Source of the DNA: an uncultured Anaerolineaceae bacterium
GTDB lineage: Bacteria; Chloroflexota; Anaerolineae; Promineifilales; Promineifilaceae
Length of the DNA stretch: 6,488 nt
NCBI GenBank assembly: GCA_937967805.1
Contig: CALBTC010000535.1
Span: forward strand, 1 to 6,488
Reading direction: 5' to 3'
Below the pieces are notes generated by a model. It saw only the letters and a list, made by a program, of their open reading frames with translations, was not told where the DNA came from and did not search any database. Below, piece after piece: positions 1 to 5,672 of the stretch. Numbering within the stretch: the first letter of the stretch is position 1; each line of letters starts with the position of its first letter. Position numbers and translations under genes: made by a program.

Positions 1-361
1 AGTTCACCGACACGGCAACCATTGAGATCAACGTCACCGATGTTAATGAAGCCCCAACCGTGGACCCCAACACCTTCACTGTGCCGGAAAACAGCTCGAA
101 CGGATCAAATGTTGGCACCCCGGTTACTGCTTCTGACCCCGAAGATGACAGCCTGACGTTCAATATAATCAGCGGCGATCCCGACAATGTCTTTGACATT
201 GGTACCACCTCCGGCCAGATTACGGTTGCCAATAACAGCTTCCTGGATTTTGAAGACCAGGGCGCCACCCCCCACTTCTCTCTCACGGTCGAAGTTGATG
301 ACGGCGAGTTCACCGACACGGCAACCATTGAGATCAACGTCACCGATGTTAATGAAGCCCC
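1..361 (+). repeat. 55-bp exact direct repeat at 1-55 and 307-361
   Basis: Bases 1-55 and 307-361 are identical. They encode FTDTATIEINVTDVNEAP at the end of two consecutive cadherin-like domains. The spacing is 306 bp, exactly 102 codons, the length of one domain. The next two domains have diverged in sequence, so this pair reflects a recent duplication or gene conversion of one domain unit. The identity may extend further to the left, outside the window. Confidence 0.95.
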
Positions 362-1367
362 CACTGTAAACGACAATTCATTCAGCATCAATGAAAATAG
401 CAGTAATGCAACTGAGGTTGGTACCGTCATTGCTTCAGACCCGGACGCTGCCGACGTAAATGCCCTTAATTTTGGCATTCTTTCCGGTAATGGAAGTGGT
501 GCTTTTGCTATTGCCAATTCCAACGACGGCAACAACAACGGTATCATTACAGTAGCAAACAGTAGCCTACTTGATTATGAAACGACACAAAGTTTTATGT
601 TAGGCGTTGTCGTCACTGACACTGGCGGTTTGCAAAATACCGCCAATGTGACCATCAACCTCAACAACCTTTTTGATGAGGCGCCAACAGTAAATAATGC
701 AACTTTCACAGTGGCTCAAGGCAGTAATGACGGTGTTGTCGTCGGTACCGTTTCCGCTACAGATCCAGAATTTGCCAGTGGCGACACGTTAACCTTCTCG
801 ATTATTGGTGGCAATACCGGCTTTGTCTTTGCCATCAACAGCAGCAGCGGTCAAATTACCGTGCCTGATGCCAGCAAACTTGATGCAGACGCCATGCCCA
901 CCTTCAACCTAACTGTTCAAGCTATCGACGAGGGTGACAATATTGATACAGGCATCATAACGATAAATGTGTCGCCACTGCCAATCACCTACGTCTACTT
1001 GCCAATCATGCTGAACAACTACCCGCCCATTGAGCCAAACGACAATTGTAGCCAGGCCTATGGCATCAGCAGCGGTCGGGATTATGAATTCACGGCCGAT
1101 GATGTTGAAGATTGGTACGCCATCACGCTGACAAGCGCTGCCAACCTGACCGTGATTTTGTCCAGCTTTGAGCCGGCTCAAGGGCAGTTGATCGTATACG
1201 ACGGCACAACCTGTCCTAACCCCACGTTGATAGCCAATAACGGAACGCCCGACACCACCGAGAAAGTCTTAAATTTGGGCGTTCGCCCGGCAGGTCGTTA
1301 TTACATTCGTGTGTTCAGCCAACCGGTGACAAACACGACCTACACGCTTCGGGTCAACATCAACTAA
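1..1367 (+). CDS. Secreted multi-cadherin-domain protein with C-terminal PPC-like domain (5' end outside the window)
   Basis: The frame is open from base 3, so the gene begins upstream; the GTG at 60 is internal. Seen: the tail of one cadherin-like domain (to about 55), then three further copies at roughly 57-362, 363-690 and 690-990. They show the usual marks: PEN or NEN near the start, DPE/DPD calcium-type motifs, SGQITV, LD-E/LDYE, and DVNEAPTV linkers. The third copy is divergent: it has AQGSN in place of xEN and ends in INVSPLPI without a DxNEAPT linker. Next comes a hydrophobic linker VYLPIMLNNY, then about 110 residues starting EPNDN with DDVEDWY, RPAGRYYIRV and YTLRV, typical of pre-peptidase C-terminal (PPC) domains. 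This domain has two cysteines (codons 1047 and 1212) that could pair. Such proteins are normally exported and act in adhesion or as surface enzymes; the N-terminal part that would show the activity is missing. Asn/Thr richness and lower GC set it apart from its neighbours. It ends convergently with the acyl-CoA dehydrogenase gene. Confidence 0.88.
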   Translation, partial: FTDTATIEINVTDVNEAPTVDPNTFTVPENSSNGSNVGTPVTASDPEDDSLTFNIISGDPDNVFDIGTTSGQITVANNSFLDFEDQGATPHFSLTVEVDDGEFTDTATIEINVTDVNEAPTVNDNSFSINENSSNATEVGTVIASDPDAADVNALNFGILSGNGSGAFAIANSNDGNNNGIITVANSSLLDYETTQSFMLGVVVTDTGGLQNTANVTINLNNLFDEAPTVNNATFTVAQGSNDGVVVGTVSATDPEFASGDTLTFSIIGGNTGFVFAINSSSGQITVPDASKLDADAMPTFNLTVQAIDEGDNIDTGIITINVSPLPITYVYLPIMLNNYPPIEPNDNCSQAYGISSGRDYEFTADDVEDWYAITLTSAANLTVILSSFEPAQGQLIVYDGTTCPNPTLIANNGTPDTTEKVLNLGVRPAGRYYIRVFSQPVTNTTYTLRVNIN

Positions 1368-1368
1368 C

Positions 1369-1422
1369 GTGATGCGTGAAACGTGAAACGTGATTTTGTT
1401 TGAGTCACGTTTCACGCATCAC
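1369..1422. repeat. Intergenic inverted repeat, TGAAACG family, 18-bp perfect arms
   Basis: GTGATGCGTGAAACGTGA (1369-1386) is the exact reverse complement of 1405-1422; the loop is 18 nt. The left arm continues as a partial tandem repeat (GTGAAAC twice), so the right arm can also pair in a second register with 1383-1393. It fills the gap between two convergent genes and could serve both as a transcription end. Neither side has a T-run, so it is not a standard intrinsic terminator. The first 19 bases (1368-1386) recur exactly at 5601-5619, which points to a dispersed REP-like element. Confidence 0.85.
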
Positions 1423-1431
1423 CCCCAGTCT

Positions 1432-2580
1432 CTATAAATTCAAAATGTGTCGGGCAATAACCAGCCGCTGAATTTCGCTGGTGCCTTCGCCGATGGTCAT
1501 CAGCCGCGTGTCGCGGTACATGCGCTCTACCTCGAATTCACTGCTGTAGCCGTAGCCGCCGTGAATCTGGATGGCGTTGCGGCAAACGCGCTCGCTGACC
1601 TCTGTGGCAAACAGCTTGGCCATCGCCGCTTCTTTGGTAAATTTCTTGCCGGCCCCTTTGAGGGATGCCGCCCAGTAGACCATCAGGCGAGCTGCCTGAA
1701 GCTCGGTGGCGGCGTCGGCCAGCATCCACTGGATGGCCTGGTGCTGGGCGATGGGCTTGCCAAATGTTTCGCGCTCATGGGCGTACTGCACGGCCGTTTC
1801 ATACGCCGCCTGCCCCAAACCAATGGCCAACGCGCCGATGCCCACGCGCCCACTGTCCAACGTAGCCAACGTTTGCTGCAAACCACGCCCCTCTTCCCCC
1901 AGCAAGTTCTCCAACGGCACGCGCACCTCTTCAAACGTCACGGCGTGGGTGGGTGAGCCTTTTAGCCCCATCTTCTTTTCCGCCGGACCAATCGTAATGC
2001 CCGGCGTATCTGTAGGCACCAAAATGTGGCTCAGTGAATGGCTGCCGCCGGCATTATCGGTGCGGCACAGCACCACCATCAAATCGGAGATGGAAGCATT
2101 GGTCATCCACATCTTGGCCCCGTCGATGATCCAGGAGTCGCCTTCTTTGACGGCCGTTGTCCGCATCCCACCCTGCAAATCAGACCCCGCCCCCGGCTCC
2201 GTGAGCGATAGGCAGCCTAACTTTCCTTTGCCTGTTGCCAGAGGCGGCAGCCACAGTTCTTTTTGCGCCTCGTTACCATATTTCACGATAGGTCCCAGCG
2301 CCAGGCCGTTGTGGGCCGACACGGCCAGCGCCGTGGAACCACAGCCCCAGCCCAACTCTTCCACAGCAATGGCCGCGCTGACAGCATCCACCTGGGCTCC
2401 GCCATATTCTTCGGGCACTTCCAGACCCAGCAGGCCAATGGGACCCATCTTTTTAACGGCCGTCCAGTTAAACTCGCCAGATTCATCCGTTTCTCGGGCC
2501 ATCGGCTTTAGCTCTTTGGCCACAAAATCATGCACAATATGTTGAAACTCGCGCTGTTCTTCACTTAGTTCAAAGTTCAT
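1432..2580 (-). CDS. Acyl-CoA dehydrogenase (FAD-dependent, short/branched-chain type)
   Basis: This flavoenzyme oxidises an acyl-CoA to the 2,3-enoyl-CoA in the cytoplasm and passes electrons to electron-transfer flavoprotein. The 382 residues match the normal family length, with an N-terminal helical domain (about 6-117), a middle beta domain (about 121-215) and a C-terminal helical domain (about 225-375). Seen: LTEPGAGSD at 126-134, WMTNAS at 158-163, ERETFGKPI at 269-277, QIHGGYGY at 338-345 and IGEGTSEIQR at 363-372. Glu365 in that last motif sits where the catalytic base of short- and medium-chain enzymes lies. The chain length of the substrate cannot be read from sequence: butyryl-, 2-methylbutyryl- or another acyl-CoA are all possible. 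The ATG at 2580 is preceded by AAGGAAGAAGAG, an acceptable ribosome-binding site. It lies 55 bp after the peptidase gene on the same strand, so the two may share a transcript. No ETF or other beta-oxidation genes are visible next to it. Three ACGGCCGT octamers lie inside. Confidence 0.95.
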   Translation of the reverse strand: MNFELSEEQREFQHIVHDFVAKELKPMARETDESGEFNWTAVKKMGPIGLLGLEVPEEYGGAQVDAVSAAIAVEELGWGCGSTALAVSAHNGLALGPIVKYGNEAQKELWLPPLATGKGKLGCLSLTEPGAGSDLQGGMRTTAVKEGDSWIIDGAKMWMTNASISDLMVVLCRTDNAGGSHSLSHILVPTDTPGITIGPAEKKMGLKGSPTHAVTFEEVRVPLENLLGEEGRGLQQTLATLDSGRVGIGALAIGLGQAAYETAVQYAHERETFGKPIAQHQAIQWMLADAATELQAARLMVYWAASLKGAGKKFTKEAAMAKLFATEVSERVCRNAIQIHGGYGYSSEFEVERMYRDTRLMTIGEGTSEIQRLVIARHILNL

Positions 2581-2609
2581 AGCTCTTCTTCCTTTTTAGT
2601 GGGACTTGG

Positions 2610-2622
2610 TTTCACGCTTCAC
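2610..2622. repeat. Degenerate half copy of the TGAAACG repeat
   Basis: TTTCACGCTTCAC differs at one base from the right arm of the inverted repeat at 1369-1422 (TTTCACGCATCAC). No matching left arm is seen within the 55-bp gap between the peptidase and the dehydrogenase genes. It is probably a decayed or partial copy, although at 13 bp a chance match cannot be excluded. Confidence 0.45.
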
Positions 2623-2635
2623 TATCTATATTAGT

Positions 2636-3805
2636 CTAGATGCCGGCTACAGAAAGTGCCAGCAGCAGCAGTTGCTGCATCCCGGCAGCCAGGTGGGTGC
2701 TGTCCATGTACTCATCCAGTCGATGGGCGTGGCCGGATTCGGTGAGGCCGATGCATACGGCCGTAAATCCCTGGCTCAACGGCACGTTGGCATCTGTGCT
2801 GCTGGCAATGAAGCTGATTTTTTCACAGCCCACATGCTTCAGCGCCGCCTTCGCCTGCTGCACCAGGGGATGCTGCCGTGGCAGATGCCCCGCCGGGCGA
2901 TTGCCGATTTGCGTCATTTTCACCGTCACTTTAGGCACCTGTTGTCGCAATGAGACCAGCTTCTCCACTTCTGCCAGCAAGATGGCCAACCGGCTTGGCT
3001 CCTCAGAACGCAAATCGAGCAGCATCCTGGCCGATTGGGCAATCGTGTTGATCGACGTGCCACCCTCAACAATGCCTGCATTATAGGTGGTTTTGGGCCG
3101 TGCCGGCAGTTGCAGCTTGTCGATGGCGGCAATCAGGTGCCCCAGTTCATGAATGGCGCTGGGCTGGCCAAAATTGCCCCAGGAATGGCCGCCCGGCGTG
3201 CTGATGCTGATTTCAAAGCGCTGCACGCCAATGGCCTGGTGAGAAATCTGCCCATACAGCCCGCCTTCAATGATCAGGTAAACCGCCTCACCGCCAAACC
3301 GCTCTACCACGGCCCACATGCCGCGTAAATCGCCCAACCCTTCTTCACCCACGTTGGCCACAAACCAGATGTCGGCTAACGGCCGTATCTCACAAATCTG
3401 CAACGCTTCAACCAGGGCCAATAAACCGGCCACGCCGGTGGAATTGTCGCCAATGCCGGGGCCATAAATAAGCTGGTCTTCGCGTCGAATGGTGAGATCA
3501 GTTTCGGCGGGGAAAACGGTGTCGCTGTGGGCCGAAATGATAAGCGGGTGATGCTCTGCTGGTTGGCTGCCGGGGAAACGGCCGTACACGTTATGCAGTT
3601 CGTCCTGGGCCACATCTACCAGGCCAACTTCGGCAAACTGCTGCTCTAAATAGGCGGCCCGTCTGGCTTCGGCAAAGGTGGGGGCCGGAATTTGCTGGAT
3701 AGCAATGGCCTGCTCCACCAGTTGGGGAACCGTCTCAGAAAAGTGAATGAGGGCAGCTTGAACACGGCCGTTTTGGGCAACAGCTTCAATTGGAATCATG
3801 CGCAT
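2636..3805 (-). CDS. M20-family metallopeptidase (PepT/ArgE/DapE-like zinc hydrolase)
   Basis: Cytoplasmic dizinc hydrolase of the M20 clan, which cleaves dipeptides, tripeptides or N-acyl amino acids. With the start at 3805 (389 residues), the metal and catalytic set is complete: SAHSDTVF with His93 and Asp95, GIGDNSTG with bridging Asp120, GEEG with Glu154/Glu155, IIEGG with Glu180, and AHRLDEY with His361 near the C-terminus. A lid/dimerisation domain lies between, from about QRFEISISTPGGHSWGNFG to the stretch before SSTDAN. The motifs are intact, so it is probably active; the substrate is unknown. Start choice: the longest frame begins at a GTG (3838) directly behind an in-frame TAA, but that GTG lies within an inverted-repeat arm, so I prefer ATG 3805 or ATG 3799. 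Neither has a clear ribosome-binding site. It lies upstream of the acyl-CoA dehydrogenase gene and behind a palindrome-rich gap. Confidence 0.92.
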   Translation of the reverse strand: MRMIPIEAVAQNGRVQAALIHFSETVPQLVEQAIAIQQIPAPTFAEARRAAYLEQQFAEVGLVDVAQDELHNVYGRFPGSQPAEHHPLIISAHSDTVFPAETDLTIRREDQLIYGPGIGDNSTGVAGLLALVEALQICEIRPLADIWFVANVGEEGLGDLRGMWAVVERFGGEAVYLIIEGGLYGQISHQAIGVQRFEISISTPGGHSWGNFGQPSAIHELGHLIAAIDKLQLPARPKTTYNAGIVEGGTSINTIAQSARMLLDLRSEEPSRLAILLAEVEKLVSLRQQVPKVTVKMTQIGNRPAGHLPRQHPLVQQAKAALKHVGCEKISFIASSTDANVPLSQGFTAVCIGLTESGHAHRLDEYMDSTHLAAGMQQLLLLALSVAGI

Positions 3806-3825
3806 GAAAAGATGGGCAACTGTAC

Positions 3826-3890
3826 AGGTGCGACGCACTTACACCAAAGTTAAGTACGGCAAGCAGTGCTCATGAAAGTGCGTCGCACCT
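3826..3890. repeat. 65-bp palindromic unit with 15-bp perfect inverted arms
   Basis: AGGTGCGACGCACTT (3826-3840) is the exact reverse complement of 3876-3890. Each arm is itself almost palindromic around GTGCG-n-CGCAC. The 35-bp centre contains another short near-palindrome (AGCAGTGCT at 3862-3870). The unit lies just upstream of the peptidase gene, and its left arm covers the GTG at 3838 and the preceding TAA. No transposase is seen. It looks like a REP- or MITE-type element. Together with the two units that follow, it fills the 231-bp gap 3806-4036; I see no promoter or RNA gene there that I can support. Confidence 0.85.
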
Positions 3891-3932
3891 CCAGCACCGA
3901 GTCGTTGCGAAAAACAAGATAGAGGGACTAGT

Positions 3933-3984
3933 ACAGTCCGGCGGAAATTCACACAACGATATTATGTCGAGCTCGCCGGACTGT
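3933..3984. repeat. 52-bp inverted repeat with 11-bp perfect arms (ACAGTCCGGCG)
   Basis: ACAGTCCGGCG (3933-3943) pairs perfectly with CGCCGGACTGT (3974-3984) around a 30-nt, AT-richer centre. It lies between the small membrane protein gene and the peptidase gene. The arms are unrelated in sequence to the neighbouring units. There is no T-run directly after either arm, so a standard terminator is unlikely on sequence alone; a REP-like element or processing hairpin is the alternative. Confidence 0.8.
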
Positions 3985-3987
3985 TTA

Positions 3988-4038
3988 AGTATTGCGCCGC
4001 AGTCCATAACCTGATGCGAACTTCTGGGGCGCAATACT
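3988..4038. repeat. 51-bp inverted repeat (AGTATTGCGCC arms) overlapping a stop codon
   Basis: AGTATTGCGCC (3988-3998) pairs perfectly with GGCGCAATACT (4028-4038). The stem continues inwards to 4002/4024 after one mismatch, giving 14 of 15 pairs and a 21-nt loop. It starts three bases after the previous repeat ends. Its right arm reaches into the TAG stop (4037-4039) of the small membrane protein gene, so the hairpin would form at the very end of that coding sequence. It could halt transcription or protect the 3' end of the hflX transcript, but no T-run follows it. Confidence 0.8.
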
Positions 4039-4255
4039 AGGTCAACGGCCGTACAACCAGCAAGCCAATTAGACTGATAATAAGACCCAGGTGCAGCAAA
4101 ATGTGCCGGTCAACAAACCAACTGCCTGGAAAAATCTGTAAAATTAAATTTAAAATAATGAGAACAAGGCCAAGCAGCGGCAAAAATCCTGGATATTTAC
4201 TAATTAACTCACCAAGTCTGTCGATAAATTCATTCATTGGCTGTCTGCCGTCCAT
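4037..4255 (-). CDS. Small two-helix membrane protein, unknown function
   Basis: I do not recognise a family. The 72-residue product has a short charged N-terminus (NEFIDRLGELISKYP), then a hydrophobic segment at about 23-42 (GFLPLLGLVLIILNLILQIF), a short loop with PGSWFVDRH, and a second hydrophobic segment at about 51-68. This predicts two inner-membrane helices joined by a tight turn. The frame overlaps the end of hflX: the first ATG is at 4255, and a second at 4237 forms ATGAATGA with the hflX stop TGA. Either start suggests translational coupling to hflX. The second start would give 66 residues and is the more typical arrangement. The TAG stop is embedded in an inverted repeat, and an ACGGCCGT octamer lies at 4045-4052. 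I count it as real because of the coherent hydrophobic pattern and the tight overlap; a chance frame remains possible. Confidence 0.68.
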   Translation of the reverse strand: MDGRQPMNEFIDRLGELISKYPGFLPLLGLVLIILNLILQIFPGSWFVDRHILLHLGLIISLIGLLVVRPLT

Positions 4256-5648
4256 TCATGTAAGGTTCAAAATATGGTACCAGTCGTTTTGGCAAACGTC
4301 CATAAACAATGACGCCCTCCGCCGTGTGTTCCTCACCATCCACCTGGCCGCGTTCATACATCAGCGAAAGCAAATCGCCTCGTTTGTAAGGCAGCAGCAC
4401 GGTCAACGGCTGCAAGTAGCGCACCATGGCGGCGTCAATTGCTACCAGCAGTTCCTGAATACCTTCGCCCGTCACGGCCGAAACCGGCACCGTCGGATAA
4501 GGTAAATCAAACAGTTTCATCGGCTCTACATTTTCTGGCAGCAAATCAATCTTGTTCAGCGCCACCACCATCGGTAAATGATCTACCTCAAGCTCAGCCA
4601 GGGTATCTTCTACGGATTCGATTTGCGCTTCTGCGTTGGGATGGGTGGCATCCACGATGTGCAGCAGCATATCGGCCTCGGTAATCTCTTCCAGCGTGGC
4701 GCGAAAAGCGGCCACAATGTCCGTCGGCAGCTTTTGAATGAAGCCCACCGTATCGGTAAAGAGCAGCTCACGGCCACCGGGCATATTTACTTTGCGCGTG
4801 GTGGGGTCCAGCGTGGCAAACAGCATGTCGGCCGAAAGCACGTTCGCGTCGCTTAATTTGTTGAGCAGCGTCGATTTGCCCGCGTTAGTGTAGCCGACAA
4901 TGGCCACCACTTGCAGCTCTGTTTGCTGCCGTTTGGCTCGATGCCGCTCGCGATGGGCCCGCACATTTTCTAATTGATCTTTGATGTGGGCAATGCGCCG
5001 CCCAATTTCACGCCGGTCCGTTTCCAGCTGGGTTTCACCAGGACCGCGCAGGCCAACGCCACCGCCCATGCCACCCACGCGGCCACCTGCCTGCCGGGCC
5101 AGGTGGGTCCACATGCGCGTCAGGCGCGGCACACGGTATTCCAGTTGGGCCAGCTCCACCTGGAGCTTGCCCTCACGCGTTTGGGCATGTTGAGCAAAAA
5201 TGTCCAGAATCAGCGCCGTACGGTCAATGACTTTCACATCTTCGCCAAACTCTTTTTCCAGCTCGCGCTGGTGGCGTGGGTTCAGTTCATCATCAAAGAG
5301 AACCACGTCAGCATCCAGCTCCTCGATGAGTATTTTAACTTCTTCAACCTTACCGGAACCGATGAAGGTGGCGCTGTCGGGGCGATCAAACCGCTGGACG
5401 GTTTGTCCCACCACAACCAACCCGGCCGTATCGGCCAGGCGTTGCAGCTCCAGCAAGCTATCCTCGACGGGCAGTAACGGCCGTCCCTGTTTCAATTCTG
5501 CCCCAACCAAAAAAGCGCGCTCTTTTGGCCGCGTGGTCTCGTAAAATTTTTGGGAAATAGTGACCTCCGCTGAAAAGGTGGTTCTTTGGAAATTCAGGCG
5601 CGTGATGCGTGAAACGTGATTCTTCTCACGTTTCACGCCAAACCTCAT
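4230..5648 (-). CDS. hflX: GTPase HflX, ribosome-associated
   Basis: HflX binds the large ribosomal subunit and, in characterised bacteria, splits or rescues stalled ribosomes under stress using GTP. Numbered from ATG 5648 (472 residues): the HflX N-terminal domain begins at about RAFLVGAEL (44-52). IGSGKVEE and DDELNPRHQRELE follow, then a coiled linker and the glycine-rich loop GGMGGGVGLRGPGETQLETDRR (about 193-213). The G domain has G1 GYTNAGKST (252-260), G2 within ATLDPTTR, G3 DTVGF (299-303), G4 NKID (365-368) and G5 SA (390-391). A short C-terminal domain completes the protein. All nucleotide-binding motifs are intact. The start is uncertain: TTG 5666, TTG 5657, ATG 5648 and GTG 5636 all lie upstream of or on the edge of an inverted repeat, while a GGAGGT stands just before an in-frame ATT at 5558, which would give a 442-residue protein with the usual N-terminus. 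The gene follows the MuiA-like gene and overlaps the small membrane protein gene. Confidence 0.96.
   Translation of the reverse strand: MRFGVKREKNHVSRITRLNFQRTTFSAEVTISQKFYETTRPKERAFLVGAELKQGRPLLPVEDSLLELQRLADTAGLVVVGQTVQRFDRPDSATFIGSGKVEEVKILIEELDADVVLFDDELNPRHQRELEKEFGEDVKVIDRTALILDIFAQHAQTREGKLQVELAQLEYRVPRLTRMWTHLARQAGGRVGGMGGGVGLRGPGETQLETDRREIGRRIAHIKDQLENVRAHRERHRAKRQQTELQVVAIVGYTNAGKSTLLNKLSDANVLSADMLFATLDPTTRKVNMPGGRELLFTDTVGFIQKLPTDIVAAFRATLEEITEADMLLHIVDATHPNAEAQIESVEDTLAELEVDHLPMVVALNKIDLLPENVEPMKLFDLPYPTVPVSAVTGEGIQELLVAIDAAMVRYLQPLTVLLPYKRGDLLSLMYERGQVDGEEHTAEGVIVYGRLPKRLVPYFEPYMNGRQTANE
5556..5568 (-). promoter_or_regulatory. Perfect Shine-Dalgarno GGAGGT before an in-frame ATT: candidate true start of hflX
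   Basis: Read on the - strand, GGAGGT occupies 5568-5563, then CACT, then ATT at 5558-5556 in the hflX frame. Translation from here would begin SQKFYETTRPKERAFLVG, placing the conserved HflX start about a dozen residues in, as in typical members. No ATG, GTG or TTG in frame lies nearby. AUU is a known rare start codon, used by infC and pcnB in E. coli. The alternative is that GGAGG is a chance match within Ala-Glu-Val codons. Confidence 0.45.
5601..5638. repeat. Second copy of the TGAAACG inverted repeat, 13-bp perfect arms
   Basis: GCGTGAAACGTGA (5607-5619) pairs perfectly with TCACGTTTCACGC (5626-5638) around a 6-nt loop. Bases 5601-5619 are identical to 1368-1386, and 5626-5638 are identical to 1405-1417. 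The outer GTGAT of the left arm has no partner on the right here, so this copy is a shortened version with a smaller loop. It lies between the stop of the MuiA-like gene and the conserved part of hflX, either in the leader or, if an upstream start is used, within the first codons of hflX. There it would fold into a strong hairpin in the mRNA. Confidence 0.88.
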
Positions 5649-5672
5649 AAAGTCCAAATAACCCAAATCATA

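Noticed and set aside
1369..1422. Intrinsic bidirectional terminator between convergent genes
   Set aside because: The hairpin is strong, but neither side has the T-run of an intrinsic terminator, and the same sequence recurs elsewhere in a non-terminal context. I list it as a repeat.
1706..2545. Long + strand open frame (279 codons) opposite the acyl-CoA dehydrogenase gene
   Set aside because: It runs antisense through a gene with all family motifs intact; its product is Ser/Pro-rich without recognisable domains and no ribosome-binding site was evident. It is a coding shadow.
1432..3805. Metabolic operon joining the peptidase and acyl-CoA dehydrogenase in one pathway
   Set aside because: They share strand and a short gap, but neither ETF nor amino-acid degradation genes are present, so a common pathway cannot be supported.
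3850..3874. Seven-codon leader peptide (ATG AGC ACT GCT TGC CGT ACT TAA on the - strand) behind a GGAGG upstream of the peptidase gene
   Set aside because: It lies inside the 65-bp repeat, the GGAGG is too far from the ATG, and it lacks the residue runs of an attenuation peptide.
3826..4038. CRISPR array or phage attachment site
   Set aside because: The three palindromic units differ from one another in sequence, so there is no repeat-spacer pattern, and there is no cas gene, integrase or tRNA nearby.
4974..5477. + strand open frame opposite hflX, and a similar one at 5844-6359 opposite the MuiA-like gene
   Set aside because: Both lie wholly inside well-supported - strand genes and show no family features.
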